Origin: Chloroflexota bacterium
Lineage (GTDB): Bacteria > Chloroflexota > Dehalococcoidia > SM23-28-2
DNA: 5,734 nt
NCBI GenBank assembly: GCA_030691665.1
Contig: JAUYDU010000217.1
Span: 1 to 5,734, forward strand
Direction of reading: 5' to 3'
Below, piece after piece: positions 1 to 5,734 of this stretch. Position 1 is the first letter of the stretch. Each line of letters begins with the position of its first letter. The notes under the pieces are model-generated. The model was given only the letters and a program-made list of their open reading frames with translations, was not told the origin of the DNA and did not search any database. Both the position numbers and the translations under genes were made by a program.

Positions 1-24
1 GCCCCTGCTGCGGGAGAATCCTGA
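1..24 (+). CDS. Possible 3' end of an upstream gene (last 7 codons)
   Basis: Reading from base 1, the frame gives A-P-A-A-G-E-S and then TGA at 22-24. The final A of that stop is the first base of the permease ATG, forming a TGATG junction. Such one-base overlaps are common inside operons, and the later genes here are also tightly packed, so an upstream gene ending here is plausible. In Dpp/Opp operons that gene is often the extracellular substrate-binding lipoprotein, but seven codons cannot identify it. A second frame (starting at base 2) is also open until about nt 94, so the frame choice is not proven. Confidence 0.3.
   Translation, partial: APAAGES
12..17 (+). promoter_or_regulatory. 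Ribosome binding site of permease 1
   Basis: GGGAGA lies seven bases before the ATG at 24. This is a good Shine-Dalgarno match at normal spacing. It supports ATG 24 as the start, which also gives the expected N-terminus of the permease family. Confidence 0.6.
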
Positions 25-1022
25 TGACTGTGGACTACATAGTCAAACGCGTGGGGATGCTGCTGGTGGTGATAATCAGCGCCATCAGCATTAACTTCGC
101 CATCCCTCGTCTCATGCCCGGGGACCCCATCCAGCAGAAGATGGACCAGATGGCCGCCATGGGGGGCACTGGTGATGTGCAAGGAATGGTCCAGGAGTAC
201 CGACAGAAGTTCGGCCTGGATCAGCCCGTGTGGAAGCAGTTCTTCAGGTACTGGGGCGATCTGCTCCAGGGTGACCTGGGCTACTCGCTGAGCAACTACC
301 CGCAGCGCGTCAGCACCGTCATCACAGGCGCCTTGCCGTGGACGACGGGCCTCCTAGTCACAGCCATCCTGATAACGTTCGTTTTGGGAATCCTCATGGG
401 GGCGGTGATGGCGTGGCCTTCAGCGCCCAGGGGCCTGCGAGGGATTGTGCCAGTCTTCCTTGTCCTGCACGCCGTCCCGTACTTCCTCCTTGGCATAATC
501 CTCCTGTTCTTCTTCGCGGTCTCCGTGCGAGTGTTTCCCGGAGGCGGTGGGTACAGCTTTGGCACGGCGCTTCAATTCAACCTGGCGTCCATTGCAGACG
601 TGCTCAAACACGCGGTGCTGCCGGCGGCTTCCATAGTGCTTGCTGGCATAGGGGGCTGGGCGTTAGGGATGCGGGGCATGATGATAAGCGTTCTGGGCGA
701 GGACTACATCAACCTGGCGGAGGCCAAGGGGCTCAGACGGCGCAGGATATTCCTGTGGTACGGCGCCCGCAACGCCATTCTGCCGGCGACGACCTCGCTA
801 GCGATGTCCCTGGGGCACGTGGTAACTGGAGCTGTGCTGGTGGAGATGATATTCGCGTACCCCGGCATAGGCCACCAACTGTACCGGGCTATAGGCGCCA
901 AAGACTACACGGTGATACAGGGAATCATCGTGGTGCTGGTCGTCTGGCTGGCGGTAACACTCTTCATCATGGACCTCATCTACCCGCTGATAGACCCGAG
1001 AATCACGTACCGAAGGCGGTGA
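24..1022 (+). CDS. ABC transporter permease, DppB/OppB type
   Basis: This is one of two inner-membrane subunits forming the translocation channel of a peptide/nickel/opine-family ABC importer. The 332-residue length is normal for the family. Seen in the protein: a first membrane helix at about residues 8-28 running into the family hallmark F-A-I-P-R-L-M-P-G-D-P (25-35); an extracytoplasmic region with G-L-D-Q-P (64-68) and G-D-L-G-Y-S (83-88); then five more hydrophobic helices at about 104-131, 141-168, 197-218, 258-280 and 297-320. The cytoplasmic EAA loop, which docks onto the ATPase, is at about 229-254 (A-E-A-K-G at 232-236, I-L-P at 252-254). The start has a good ribosome site. It is followed after 7 nt by its partner permease. 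Substrate is unknown: this family carries peptides, but also oligosaccharides, nickel and opines. Confidence 0.95.
   Translation: MTVDYIVKRVGMLLVVIISAISINFAIPRLMPGDPIQQKMDQMAAMGGTGDVQGMVQEYRQKFGLDQPVWKQFFRYWGDLLQGDLGYSLSNYPQRVSTVITGALPWTTGLLVTAILITFVLGILMGAVMAWPSAPRGLRGIVPVFLVLHAVPYFLLGIILLFFFAVSVRVFPGGGGYSFGTALQFNLASIADVLKHAVLPAASIVLAGIGGWALGMRGMMISVLGEDYINLAEAKGLRRRRIFLWYGARNAILPATTSLAMSLGHVVTGAVLVEMIFAYPGIGHQLYRAIGAKDYTVIQGIIVVLVVWLAVTLFIMDLIYPLIDPRITYRRR
1014..1022 (+). promoter_or_regulatory. Ribosome binding site of permease 2, containing the permease 1 stop codon
   Basis: AGGCGGTGA matches the ideal anti-16S sequence AGGAGGTGA at eight of nine positions and ends seven bases before the ATG at 1030. 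Its last three bases are the TGA stop of permease 1. Ribosomes ending permease 1 therefore stop on the initiation site of permease 2, which suggests coupled synthesis of the two channel subunits. Confidence 0.65.
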
Positions 1023-1029
1023 CCAGCAT

Positions 1030-1899
1030 ATGGCCACCAGATACAGGGACGGCGCTTACAGAGTGCTTATACACGCCCGGCGGAACATGCTCCTGGTGAG
1101 CGGGCTGGCGGTCATCATGGCCGTGGTGCTTGTAGGATACGTCGGCTCCGCCGTCATCAACCAGGACGATGCGAGGGTGGGTGCCTTCGACCCCGGGCTC
1201 AGACCTTCTGCCGGCCACCTGCTAGGCACCGACAGGCAGGCCCGCGATGTGTTGGCCGTCCTCATCCTGTCCATCCCCAACACCGTCAAGGTGGGCCTCC
1301 TGGCGGGCGCCGTGGGTCTGGGGATTGGAATTGTGTTGGGGCTGGCGGCAGGGTACTTCGGCGGCCTGGTGGACCTGGTCATTCGTACCATCGCCGACGT
1401 GGTGTTCACCATTCCTGGCATCGCCATCATGATTATTGTGGCCACCAACATCAGGACCATGAGCGTGGAGATGATGGCGTTGATAGTCGCCTCCCTGTCC
1501 TGGATGTACCCAACTCGGGCCATAAGGGCTCAGACGCTATCCCTGCGGGAGAGGTTGTACGTAGAGGTGGCGCGGCTCAACGGCGAGAGTGGGATGGAGT
1601 TGGTGGTGAAGCAGATGCTCCCCAACCTGTTGCCGTACATCGCCGCCGGCTTCGTCGCCTCCGTCTCCGGGGCCATCCTGGCCACCATAGGTCTTGAGGC
1701 GCTGGGACTGGGGCCACAGGGCGAGTTCACCCTTGGGATGATGATTTACTGGGCCCGTTTCTACGGCGCCATACTCAGGGGCATGTGGTGGTGGTGGAGT
1801 CCGCCCATCGCGGTCATCGTGGTCATCTTCATCGGCCTGCTCCTGGCATCCGCAGGCCTGGACCGGATAGCAAACCCCAGGCTGCAGCGGTCTAAATGA
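1030..1899 (+). CDS. ABC transporter permease, DppC/OppC type
   Basis: This is the second channel-forming membrane subunit and pairs with the DppB-type permease upstream. It has 289 residues, slightly short but normal for DppC. Features in order: a cytoplasmic N-terminus; a first helix at about 21-43; the DppC hallmark H-L-L-G-T-D-R-Q-A-R-D (63-73); helices at about 86-109, 119-138, 145-160, 203-222 and 258-276. The EAA-type loop is at about 177-202 (A181, G185, L-P-N at 197-199), followed by A-L-G-L-G (224-228). Four consecutive tryptophans (253-256, encoded by four TGG codons) precede P-P and the last helix; a Trp-rich patch here is usual in the family. The EAA core reads R-L-N-G-E-S-G rather than the common A-L-G-A-S pattern, but keeps the conserved Gly. 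The gene overlaps the next one by 4 nt (ATGA). Confidence 0.95.
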   Translation: MATRYRDGAYRVLIHARRNMLLVSGLAVIMAVVLVGYVGSAVINQDDARVGAFDPGLRPSAGHLLGTDRQARDVLAVLILSIPNTVKVGLLAGAVGLGIGIVLGLAAGYFGGLVDLVIRTIADVVFTIPGIAIMIIVATNIRTMSVEMMALIVASLSWMYPTRAIRAQTLSLRERLYVEVARLNGESGMELVVKQMLPNLLPYIAAGFVASVSGAILATIGLEALGLGPQGEFTLGMMIYWARFYGAILRGMWWWWSPPIAVIVVIFIGLLLASAGLDRIANPRLQRSK

Positions 1900-2867
1900 A
1901 CTCTGACATCCTGCAGGTGAAGGACCTCCACGTCCACTACGACACCTATAGCGGCGTGGTCAAGGCCGTGGGGGGAGTGGATTTCTCAGTTCGAGCAGGG
2001 GAGAAGCTGGGGCTGGTCGGCGAGTCGGGGTGCGGCAAGTCCAGCACGGTGTTGGCGCTTCTACGGATGATTAAGCCGCCGGGGCGTATCGTGGCGGGAC
2101 AGGTCTTGCTGGATGGCGTGGACCTGTTGCGTCTGTCTGACGAGGAGATGCGGCTTGCGCGGTTCGCGGCCATCTCTCTGATCCCCCAGGGCGCCATGAA
2201 CTCCCTGAACCCCGTGATGCGCATTCGGGAGCAGATGGCGGACACCATGCGCGCCCACAACGGGGGCAGGCCCAAACGAGAGCTACAGGACCGCGTGCGA
2301 GAGCTGCTCCAGTGGGTCGGCCTCAGTGATTGGGTGGCCAACATGTTCCCACACGAGCTGAGCGGGGGGATGAAGCAACGAGTATGCATCGCTATGGCCA
2401 TCTCCCTGAAGCCCAAAGTAGTCATCGCTGACGAGCCCACCAGCGCCCTGGACGTGGTGGTTCAGCGGCGGGTGATGCACACGCTGGAAAGAGTGCAGCA
2501 GGAGCTTGGCGCCTCCGTGATACTCGCAGGCCACGACATGGGGCTCATGGCCCAGTTCGTGGACCGCCTTGGCGTGATGTACGCCGGCCTGCTGGTGGAG
2601 CTGGGCGCCACAGAGGGAGTATTCGAAGAGCCGCTTCACCCCTACGCCAGGTTGCTCATAGACACTCTCCCTTCACTGGACAGGAAGGGGGATTTCAAAG
2701 GCATTCCTGGGGTCGCCCCGTCGCTGCTGAGCCTACCGCCGGGTTGTGCGTTCCAGCCCAGGTGTCCGCACGCGTTTGACCGGTGCTCAGTAGATGAGCC
2801 CGCCTGGCAGGAGGCGCGCCCAGGCCGGTGGGTCGCCTGCCATCTGTGGACAGAGGGTAGAGGATGA
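1896..2867 (+). CDS. ABC transporter ATPase, DppD/OppD type
   Basis: This cytoplasmic ATPase subunit drives import together with the DppF-type ATPase encoded next. It has 323 residues, the usual length. All motifs are present: A-loop Tyr15; Walker A G-E-S-G-C-G-K-S (42-49); Q-loop Gln98; signature L-S-G-G-M (155-159); Walker B V-V-I-A-D-E (175-180) with catalytic Glu180; D-loop S-A-L-D (183-186); switch His213. After L-H-P-Y (247-250) comes the C-terminal oligopeptide-transporter domain with Cys284, 290, 297 and 315, spaced C-x5-C-x6-C-x17-C. In related Dpp/Opp structures such cysteines bind an iron-sulfur cluster; that is family knowledge, not shown here. The residues before the switch His read A-G rather than the usual aliphatic/T pair. 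The start overlaps the permease 2 stop (ATGA) and has only a weak ribosome site, which suggests translational coupling. Confidence 0.96.
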   Translation: MNSDILQVKDLHVHYDTYSGVVKAVGGVDFSVRAGEKLGLVGESGCGKSSTVLALLRMIKPPGRIVAGQVLLDGVDLLRLSDEEMRLARFAAISLIPQGAMNSLNPVMRIREQMADTMRAHNGGRPKRELQDRVRELLQWVGLSDWVANMFPHELSGGMKQRVCIAMAISLKPKVVIADEPTSALDVVVQRRVMHTLERVQQELGASVILAGHDMGLMAQFVDRLGVMYAGLLVELGATEGVFEEPLHPYARLLIDTLPSLDRKGDFKGIPGVAPSLLSLPPGCAFQPRCPHAFDRCSVDEPAWQEARPGRWVACHLWTEGRG

Positions 2868-3907
2868 CAGCGCTGCTAGAAGCCCACAACTTGACCAAGG
2901 TCTTCGGCGGCGGCCTGCTGAGCCGCCGCCGCAACGTGGCGCTGGACAACATCTCTCTCGTCATCAGCGGCGACAGACCCTCCATCATATCAATTGCCGG
3001 AGAGAGCGGCAGCGGCAAGACTACGCTGGCGCGGCTCCTCCTGGGCATCAGTCAGCCCACCAGCGGCCAGGTGCTCTACCGTGGTAAAGATCTGAAGAGG
3101 CTCTCCCGTGAGGAGTGGAAGGCGTTCAGGCGTGAGGTCCAGGCCATATTCCAAGATCCCTTCGAGGCGTTCAACCCCTTCTACAAAGTGGACAACGTGC
3201 TCAACACGCCCATCGTCAAGTTCCGCCTGGCCCGGTCCAGGAGCGAGCGACGAGAGCTGGTGGGAAAGGTCCTTGACATGGTGGGTCTTCGGCCTGAGGA
3301 GACGCTGGGGCGATACCCTCACCAGCTCAGCGGCGGCCAGCGACAGCGCGTCATGGTAGCCAGGGCGCTCCTGCTGAACCCGAAGATACTTCTGGCGGAT
3401 GAGCCTGTTTCAATGGTGGATGCGTCGCTACGGGCGACCATCCTGGGGACCCTCTTGAAGCTTTCTCGTGAGATGGGCATCTCCCTTGTCTATGTGACCC
3501 ACGACCTCACCACCGCCTATCAGGTGGCGGAGACCATCCTTGTGCTGTACCAGGGCTCCGTGGTAGAGGTTGGGGATGTAGAGAAGGTGATTCGCAACTC
3601 GCAACATCCGTACACCAGGCTGCTGGTGGGGTCCATCCCACTTCCGAACCCGAAACTGAAGTGGGGCACCGAGGCTATTGAGACCGAGAGGACGGGCGGA
3701 CGGAGTGGCGTTGGGGGTGGGTGCAAGTATGCAGGACGTTGCCCATTGGTGATGCCCGCCTGCCACGAACAGCTCCCTCCCCTCTATCGTACCGATAGCC
3801 GGCGCGCGACGGCCTGCTTCCTCTACAAGGAATCACCTGCTGTGGAGGGCGTCGAGCTAATGAGCAGCCTCTCCCAGGGAGAGCAGGCATCACACAAGAA
3901 TGGCTAG
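2864..3907 (+). CDS. ABC transporter ATPase, DppF/OppF type
   Basis: This is the second ATPase of the importer and forms a heterodimer with the DppD-type subunit, whose gene it overlaps by 4 nt (ATGA). Its start is preceded by GAGGG at 2853-2857. Motifs: Walker A G-E-S-G-S-G-K-T (46-53); Q-loop Gln97; signature L-S-G-G-Q (155-159); Walker B I-L-L-A-D-E (175-180); a D-loop reading S-M-V-D (183-186) instead of the common S-A-L-D; switch His213; H-P-Y (248-250). The C-terminal domain has Cys287, 293, 300 and 318 with exactly the same C-x5-C-x6-C-x17-C spacing as its partner. A glycine-rich linker (278-286) precedes it, and a polar tail of about 29 residues follows the last Cys, making the protein (347 residues) somewhat longer than typical. 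Near the 5' end the gene carries a perfect GC hairpin (2905-2931). Confidence 0.96.
   Translation: MTALLEAHNLTKVFGGGLLSRRRNVALDNISLVISGDRPSIISIAGESGSGKTTLARLLLGISQPTSGQVLYRGKDLKRLSREEWKAFRREVQAIFQDPFEAFNPFYKVDNVLNTPIVKFRLARSRSERRELVGKVLDMVGLRPEETLGRYPHQLSGGQRQRVMVARALLLNPKILLADEPVSMVDASLRATILGTLLKLSREMGISLVYVTHDLTTAYQVAETILVLYQGSVVEVGDVEKVIRNSQHPYTRLLVGSIPLPNPKLKWGTEAIETERTGGRSGVGGGCKYAGRCPLVMPACHEQLPPLYRTDSRRATACFLYKESPAVEGVELMSSLSQGEQASHKNG
2905..2931 (+). repeat. Perfect 10-bp GC-only inverted repeat (hairpin) inside the DppF-type gene
   Basis: CGGCGGCGGC at 2905-2914 is followed by the 7-base loop CTGCTGA and then GCCGCCGCCG at 2922-2931. The arms are perfect complements made only of G and C. 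The stem begins 41 bases after the A of the ATG and spans codons 14-23 (G-G-G-L-L-S-R-R-R). No T tract follows, so it is not an intrinsic terminator. It may simply result from GGC glycine and CGC arginine codons in a conserved stretch, or it may slow translation early in the gene. Confidence 0.7.
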
Positions 3908-3920
3908 GCGCTCTCATGTT

Positions 3921-3925
3921 GGAGG
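3921..3925 (+). promoter_or_regulatory. Ribosome binding site that fixes the GTG start of the reductase
   Basis: GGAGG lies ten bases upstream of GTG 3936. An in-frame TAA at 3927-3929 rules out any start further upstream, so GTG 3936 is the only near start that keeps the family N-terminus. The surrounding 28-nt gap (3908-3935) shows no terminator or promoter, so the reductase is probably co-transcribed with the transporter. Confidence 0.7.
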
Positions 3926-3935
3926 ATAAACAAGA

Positions 3936-4973
3936 GTGAGATACCGCACGCTGGGACGCACAGGCTTGAGGGTCTCCGAGGTTGGGTTCGGAGGAGGTGG
4001 AATTGGACGCGTTTGGGGAGCGACCACGGATGAGGAGTCGATCCGCGCCGTCCACCGGGCACTGGAGTTGGGTATCACCTTCTTCGACGTGGCCCCGGGC
4101 TACGGGAGTGGCAAGGCTGAGGAGCTTGTGGGACAAGGGTTGAAGGGTCGCCGAGCAGAAGTGAGCATCACCACCAAGGTGAGCCTTCCCCTCGACAAGG
4201 CGGGCGATAAGCGTGGCTACATTCTAACAAGCATTGAGGGAAGCCTGCGCCGCCTGCAAACAGACCACGTGGAGCTACTGCTGGTCCACAACCCCATCTT
4301 CTCCCGCCGGGGCGTTCCATACCAGGGATGTATCACAGGTGACGATGCTCTCGAAATGGCAGAGGTGTTCAGTGAGTTGCAGCAGGCAGGCAAGGTGCGG
4401 TTCATAGGTTTTACTGGGTGGCGGTGCAACAGGCGTGAGCTGGCAAAGCTCATCAACAGCGGAAAGTTCGATGCGCTCCAGACGGAGTACAACATCTTCA
4501 ACCAGTCGGCACAGAAGGCCCCGCCTCCAGGCGTGGAAATGTTGGACATAGCCGAGATGGAGAGCCAAGGGGCCGGCATGCCGCTGGTGGACCTCAGGTA
4601 CAGCCTGGTGGACCAGTGCGAGACCATTCCGCAGGCTGTAACAAAGGGCATGGGCGTAGTCTGCATACGTCCTGTCCTAGCCGGTATTCTGAGCGACGCG
4701 ATAGACCGTCCTATCGAGCCTTACCCCGACATGGAGAAGATGCTACAGCGGGCGCGGCGCCTGGAGTTCCTGAAGAGAAGCGGACGGCGCACACTCTCAC
4801 AGGCGGCCTTCACCTTCTGCCTCATGAACCAGAGCATCGCCACCATAGTTCCCGGCGTCAAGAACACGGCGGAGATAGAGGAGGCAGCAGGTTGTTCCGG
4901 CGCCAGGCCTCTTACAAAGCAAGAGCTGCGCAGGATAGACGAGCTGTACCTCGACGACTTCGGGGTTCCGTAG
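3936..4973 (+). CDS. Aldo/keto reductase family oxidoreductase
   Basis: This is predicted to be a cytoplasmic NAD(P)(H)-dependent (beta/alpha)8-barrel enzyme that interconverts carbonyls and alcohols or oxidises aldoses. It has 345 residues and a GTG start; the N-terminus R-Y-R-T-L-G-R-T-G-L-R-V-S is typical. The catalytic tetrad is complete: Asp51, Tyr56 (in F-D-V-A-P-G-Y-G), Lys81 and His118 (L-V-H-N-P). Cofactor-site signatures are Gln182 in L-Q-T-E-Y-N and V-P-G-V-K-N (305-310). The segment normally reading G-x-S-N is G-F-T-G-W (158-162), so the usual nicotinamide-contacting Ser-Asn pair looks replaced. Between E-Y-N-I-F-N-Q (184-190) and G-M-G-V-V (238-242) the protein has about 25-30 more residues than common relatives. 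No iron-sulfur cysteine motif is seen. Sugar dehydrogenases such as D-threo-aldose 1-dehydrogenase belong to this superfamily, but the substrate here is unknown. Confidence 0.93.
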   Translation: MRYRTLGRTGLRVSEVGFGGGGIGRVWGATTDEESIRAVHRALELGITFFDVAPGYGSGKAEELVGQGLKGRRAEVSITTKVSLPLDKAGDKRGYILTSIEGSLRRLQTDHVELLLVHNPIFSRRGVPYQGCITGDDALEMAEVFSELQQAGKVRFIGFTGWRCNRRELAKLINSGKFDALQTEYNIFNQSAQKAPPPGVEMLDIAEMESQGAGMPLVDLRYSLVDQCETIPQAVTKGMGVVCIRPVLAGILSDAIDRPIEPYPDMEKMLQRARRLEFLKRSGRRTLSQAAFTFCLMNQSIATIVPGVKNTAEIEEAAGCSGARPLTKQELRRIDELYLDDFGVP

Positions 4974-5020
4974 GGCGCCGGGAAACGTCCAGTCTCTTCG
5001 CACCAGCAAGTAGATTCGCC

Positions 5021-5027
5021 GAGGGGG
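5021..5027 (+). promoter_or_regulatory. Ribosome binding site of the amidohydrolase
   Basis: GAGGGGG lies three bases before the ATG at 5031, with its GAGG core six bases away. It supports ATG 5031, which gives the expected M-I-I-D-S-H-A-H start. The rest of the 57-nt gap (4974-5030) shows no convincing promoter or terminator. Confidence 0.6.
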
Positions 5028-5030
5028 ACG

Positions 5031-5734
5031 ATGATTATAGACAGCCACGCCCATGCCTGGACCCGCTGGCCGTACCAGCCCCCGGTGCCTGACGACGAGA
5101 GCCGCGGTCGTATCGAGCAGCTTCTCTTCGAGATGGACCAGAACGGGGTGGACCAGGCGGTCATCATATGTGCCCAAATACAGCGGAACCCCGATAATAA
5201 CGAGTACATCGCCGAGCAGGCCCAGAAATATCCGTCCCGGATACACCAGTTCCCCGACGTGGACTGCTCCTGGTCCCCAACGTACCACGCCCCTGGGGCG
5301 GCAGACAGGCTGAAAGCCATCGCAGAGCGGTGGCCCATCGTGGGGTTCACTCACTATCTGAAGGGTGACGACGATGGTCCATGGCTCTATGGAGAACAGG
5401 GGCAGGCGTTCTTCCGAGTCGCGGCAGAGAAGAGGCTCATCGCCAGCATATCCGGCGGGCCGCAGCACCAGCCGGCCCTGCGGAAGGTTGCGGAGAGGTT
5501 TCCCTCGATGCCAGTCCTTTGCCATCATCTGGCGGGCCTTCGTGCCAGCGCTGGCCCGGACCAGCCAGGCCTCAAAGAGGTGCTGGCCTCTGTCCGAATG
5601 CCCAACATCTACGTCAAGGTCTCTGGCTTCTACTACGGCTCGCGCGTCCAGTGGGAGTACCCCCACTCGGACGTGCTCTGGCTGGTGCGCACGCTCTATG
5701 AGCATTTTGGACCTTACCGCCTGTGCTGGGGCTC
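5031..5734 (+). CDS. Amidohydrolase (Amidohydrolase_2 / COG3618-COG2159 type), 3' end cut by window
   Basis: This frame is open from ATG 5031 to the window end: 234 full codons with no stop, so the gene is partial. The protein begins M-I-I-D-S-H-A-H-A-W, the D-x-H-x-H motif (Asp4, His6, His8) whose two histidines bind the catalytic metal in TIM-barrel amidohydrolases. L-C-H-H-L-A-G (163-169) supplies His165/His166, a likely third metal or active-site His. The last residues, R-L-C-W-G plus a split Ser codon, match the family W-G-S-D motif; the window stops just before the expected catalytic Asp. Family members are usually about 270-340 residues, so perhaps 40-100 are missing. Known relatives hydrolyse lactones (L-fuconolactonase, 2-pyrone-4,6-dicarboxylate lactonase) or decarboxylate aromatic acids. 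The exact reaction cannot be told. It has a good ribosome site, the same strand and a short gap after the reductase, which suggests the same operon. Confidence 0.9.
   Translation, partial: MIIDSHAHAWTRWPYQPPVPDDESRGRIEQLLFEMDQNGVDQAVIICAQIQRNPDNNEYIAEQAQKYPSRIHQFPDVDCSWSPTYHAPGAADRLKAIAERWPIVGFTHYLKGDDDGPWLYGEQGQAFFRVAAEKRLIASISGGPQHQPALRKVAERFPSMPVLCHHLAGLRASAGPDQPGLKEVLASVRMPNIYVKVSGFYYGSRVQWEYPHSDVLWLVRTLYEHFGPYRLCWG

Noticed and set aside
338..1099. Plus-strand ORF of 253 codons in another frame of permease 1
   Set aside because: It overlaps a well-supported membrane protein, and its product is rich in Arg, Gly, Pro and His with no domain, as expected for a frame shadow.
1310..1355. G-rich stretch in permease 2 considered as a G-quadruplex
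   Set aside because: The loops between the G runs are uneven and long (about 14 and 9 nt), and the G runs follow from Gly and Leu codons of a membrane helix.
1056..1523. Minus-strand ORF of 155 codons opposite permease 2
   Set aside because: It is antisense to a strongly supported permease. Its hydrophobic stretches mirror the membrane helices on the other strand.
1786..1797. Four tandem TGG triplets considered as a microsatellite
   Set aside because: They encode four Trp residues (253-256) in a position that is normally Trp-rich in DppC-type permeases, so coding constraint explains them.
3916..3939. Seven-codon ORF M-L-E-D-K-Q-E whose TGA overlaps the GTG start of the reductase (GTGA)
   Set aside because: It is too short to judge, has no clear ribosome site of its own and contains the reductase's GGAGG. 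It is probably chance, though a reinitiation role cannot be excluded.
4974..5030. Possible terminator or promoter in the 57-nt gap before the amidohydrolase (CGTCC at 4986 and GGACG at 5026 are complementary)
   Set aside because: The five-base arms are 35 nt apart, no T tract follows and no -35/-10 pair is visible. The pairing could cover the ribosome site but is too weak to claim.
4797..5705. Long minus-strand ORF of 302 codons
   Set aside because: It lies opposite the reductase 3' end and the amidohydrolase, both with clear catalytic motifs. The antisense protein shows no recognisable family pattern and its length reflects GC-rich codon structure.

Overview
The window is one uninterrupted block of six plus-strand genes with very short gaps: a four-gene peptide/nickel/opine-type (DppBCDF/OppBCDF) ABC transporter core, then an aldo/keto reductase, then an amidohydrolase cut off by the window edge. 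It looks like the middle of an operon. No promoter, terminator, RNA gene, insertion sequence, CRISPR array or long repeat was seen, and no stretch of 300 bases lacks a gene.

Layout: nt 1-24 may hold the last codons of an upstream gene. Permease 1 (24-1022), permease 2 (1030-1899), ATPase 1 (1896-2867) and ATPase 2 (2864-3907) follow with gaps of +7, -4 and -4 nt. The last two junctions are ATGA stop/start overlaps. After 28 nt comes a GTG-started aldo/keto reductase (3936-4973). After 57 more nt comes an ATG-started Amidohydrolase_2-type metal hydrolase (5031 to beyond 5734). This last gene has no stop codon inside the window, so a scan for closed ORFs misses it.

Function: the two permeases (six and about six membrane helices) and two ATPases, each with a full set of nucleotide-binding motifs, make a complete importer core. 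The substrate-binding protein that sets specificity is not in the window. The reductase keeps the Asp/Tyr/Lys/His catalytic tetrad. The hydrolase keeps the N-terminal DxHxH metal motif. Transporter plus oxidoreductase plus TIM-barrel hydrolase suggests uptake and breakdown of a small organic compound, possibly a sugar oxidised to a lactone and then hydrolysed, but the substrate cannot be read from this sequence.

Organism: G+C is about 60% (estimated from a few sampled lines). Codon use mixes G/C-ending codons with fairly frequent AGG/AGA (Arg) and ATA (Ile), which is unlike typical high-GC Proteobacteria. Together with the gene types, this would fit a Chloroflexota-like bacterium (Dehalococcoidia/SAR202-type) or a similar environmental lineage. 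This is a low-confidence inference. I found no clear evidence of a new biological system. The best leads are the linked transporter-reductase-hydrolase cassette, an unusual insertion in the reductase and a strong GC hairpin near the start of ATPase 2.
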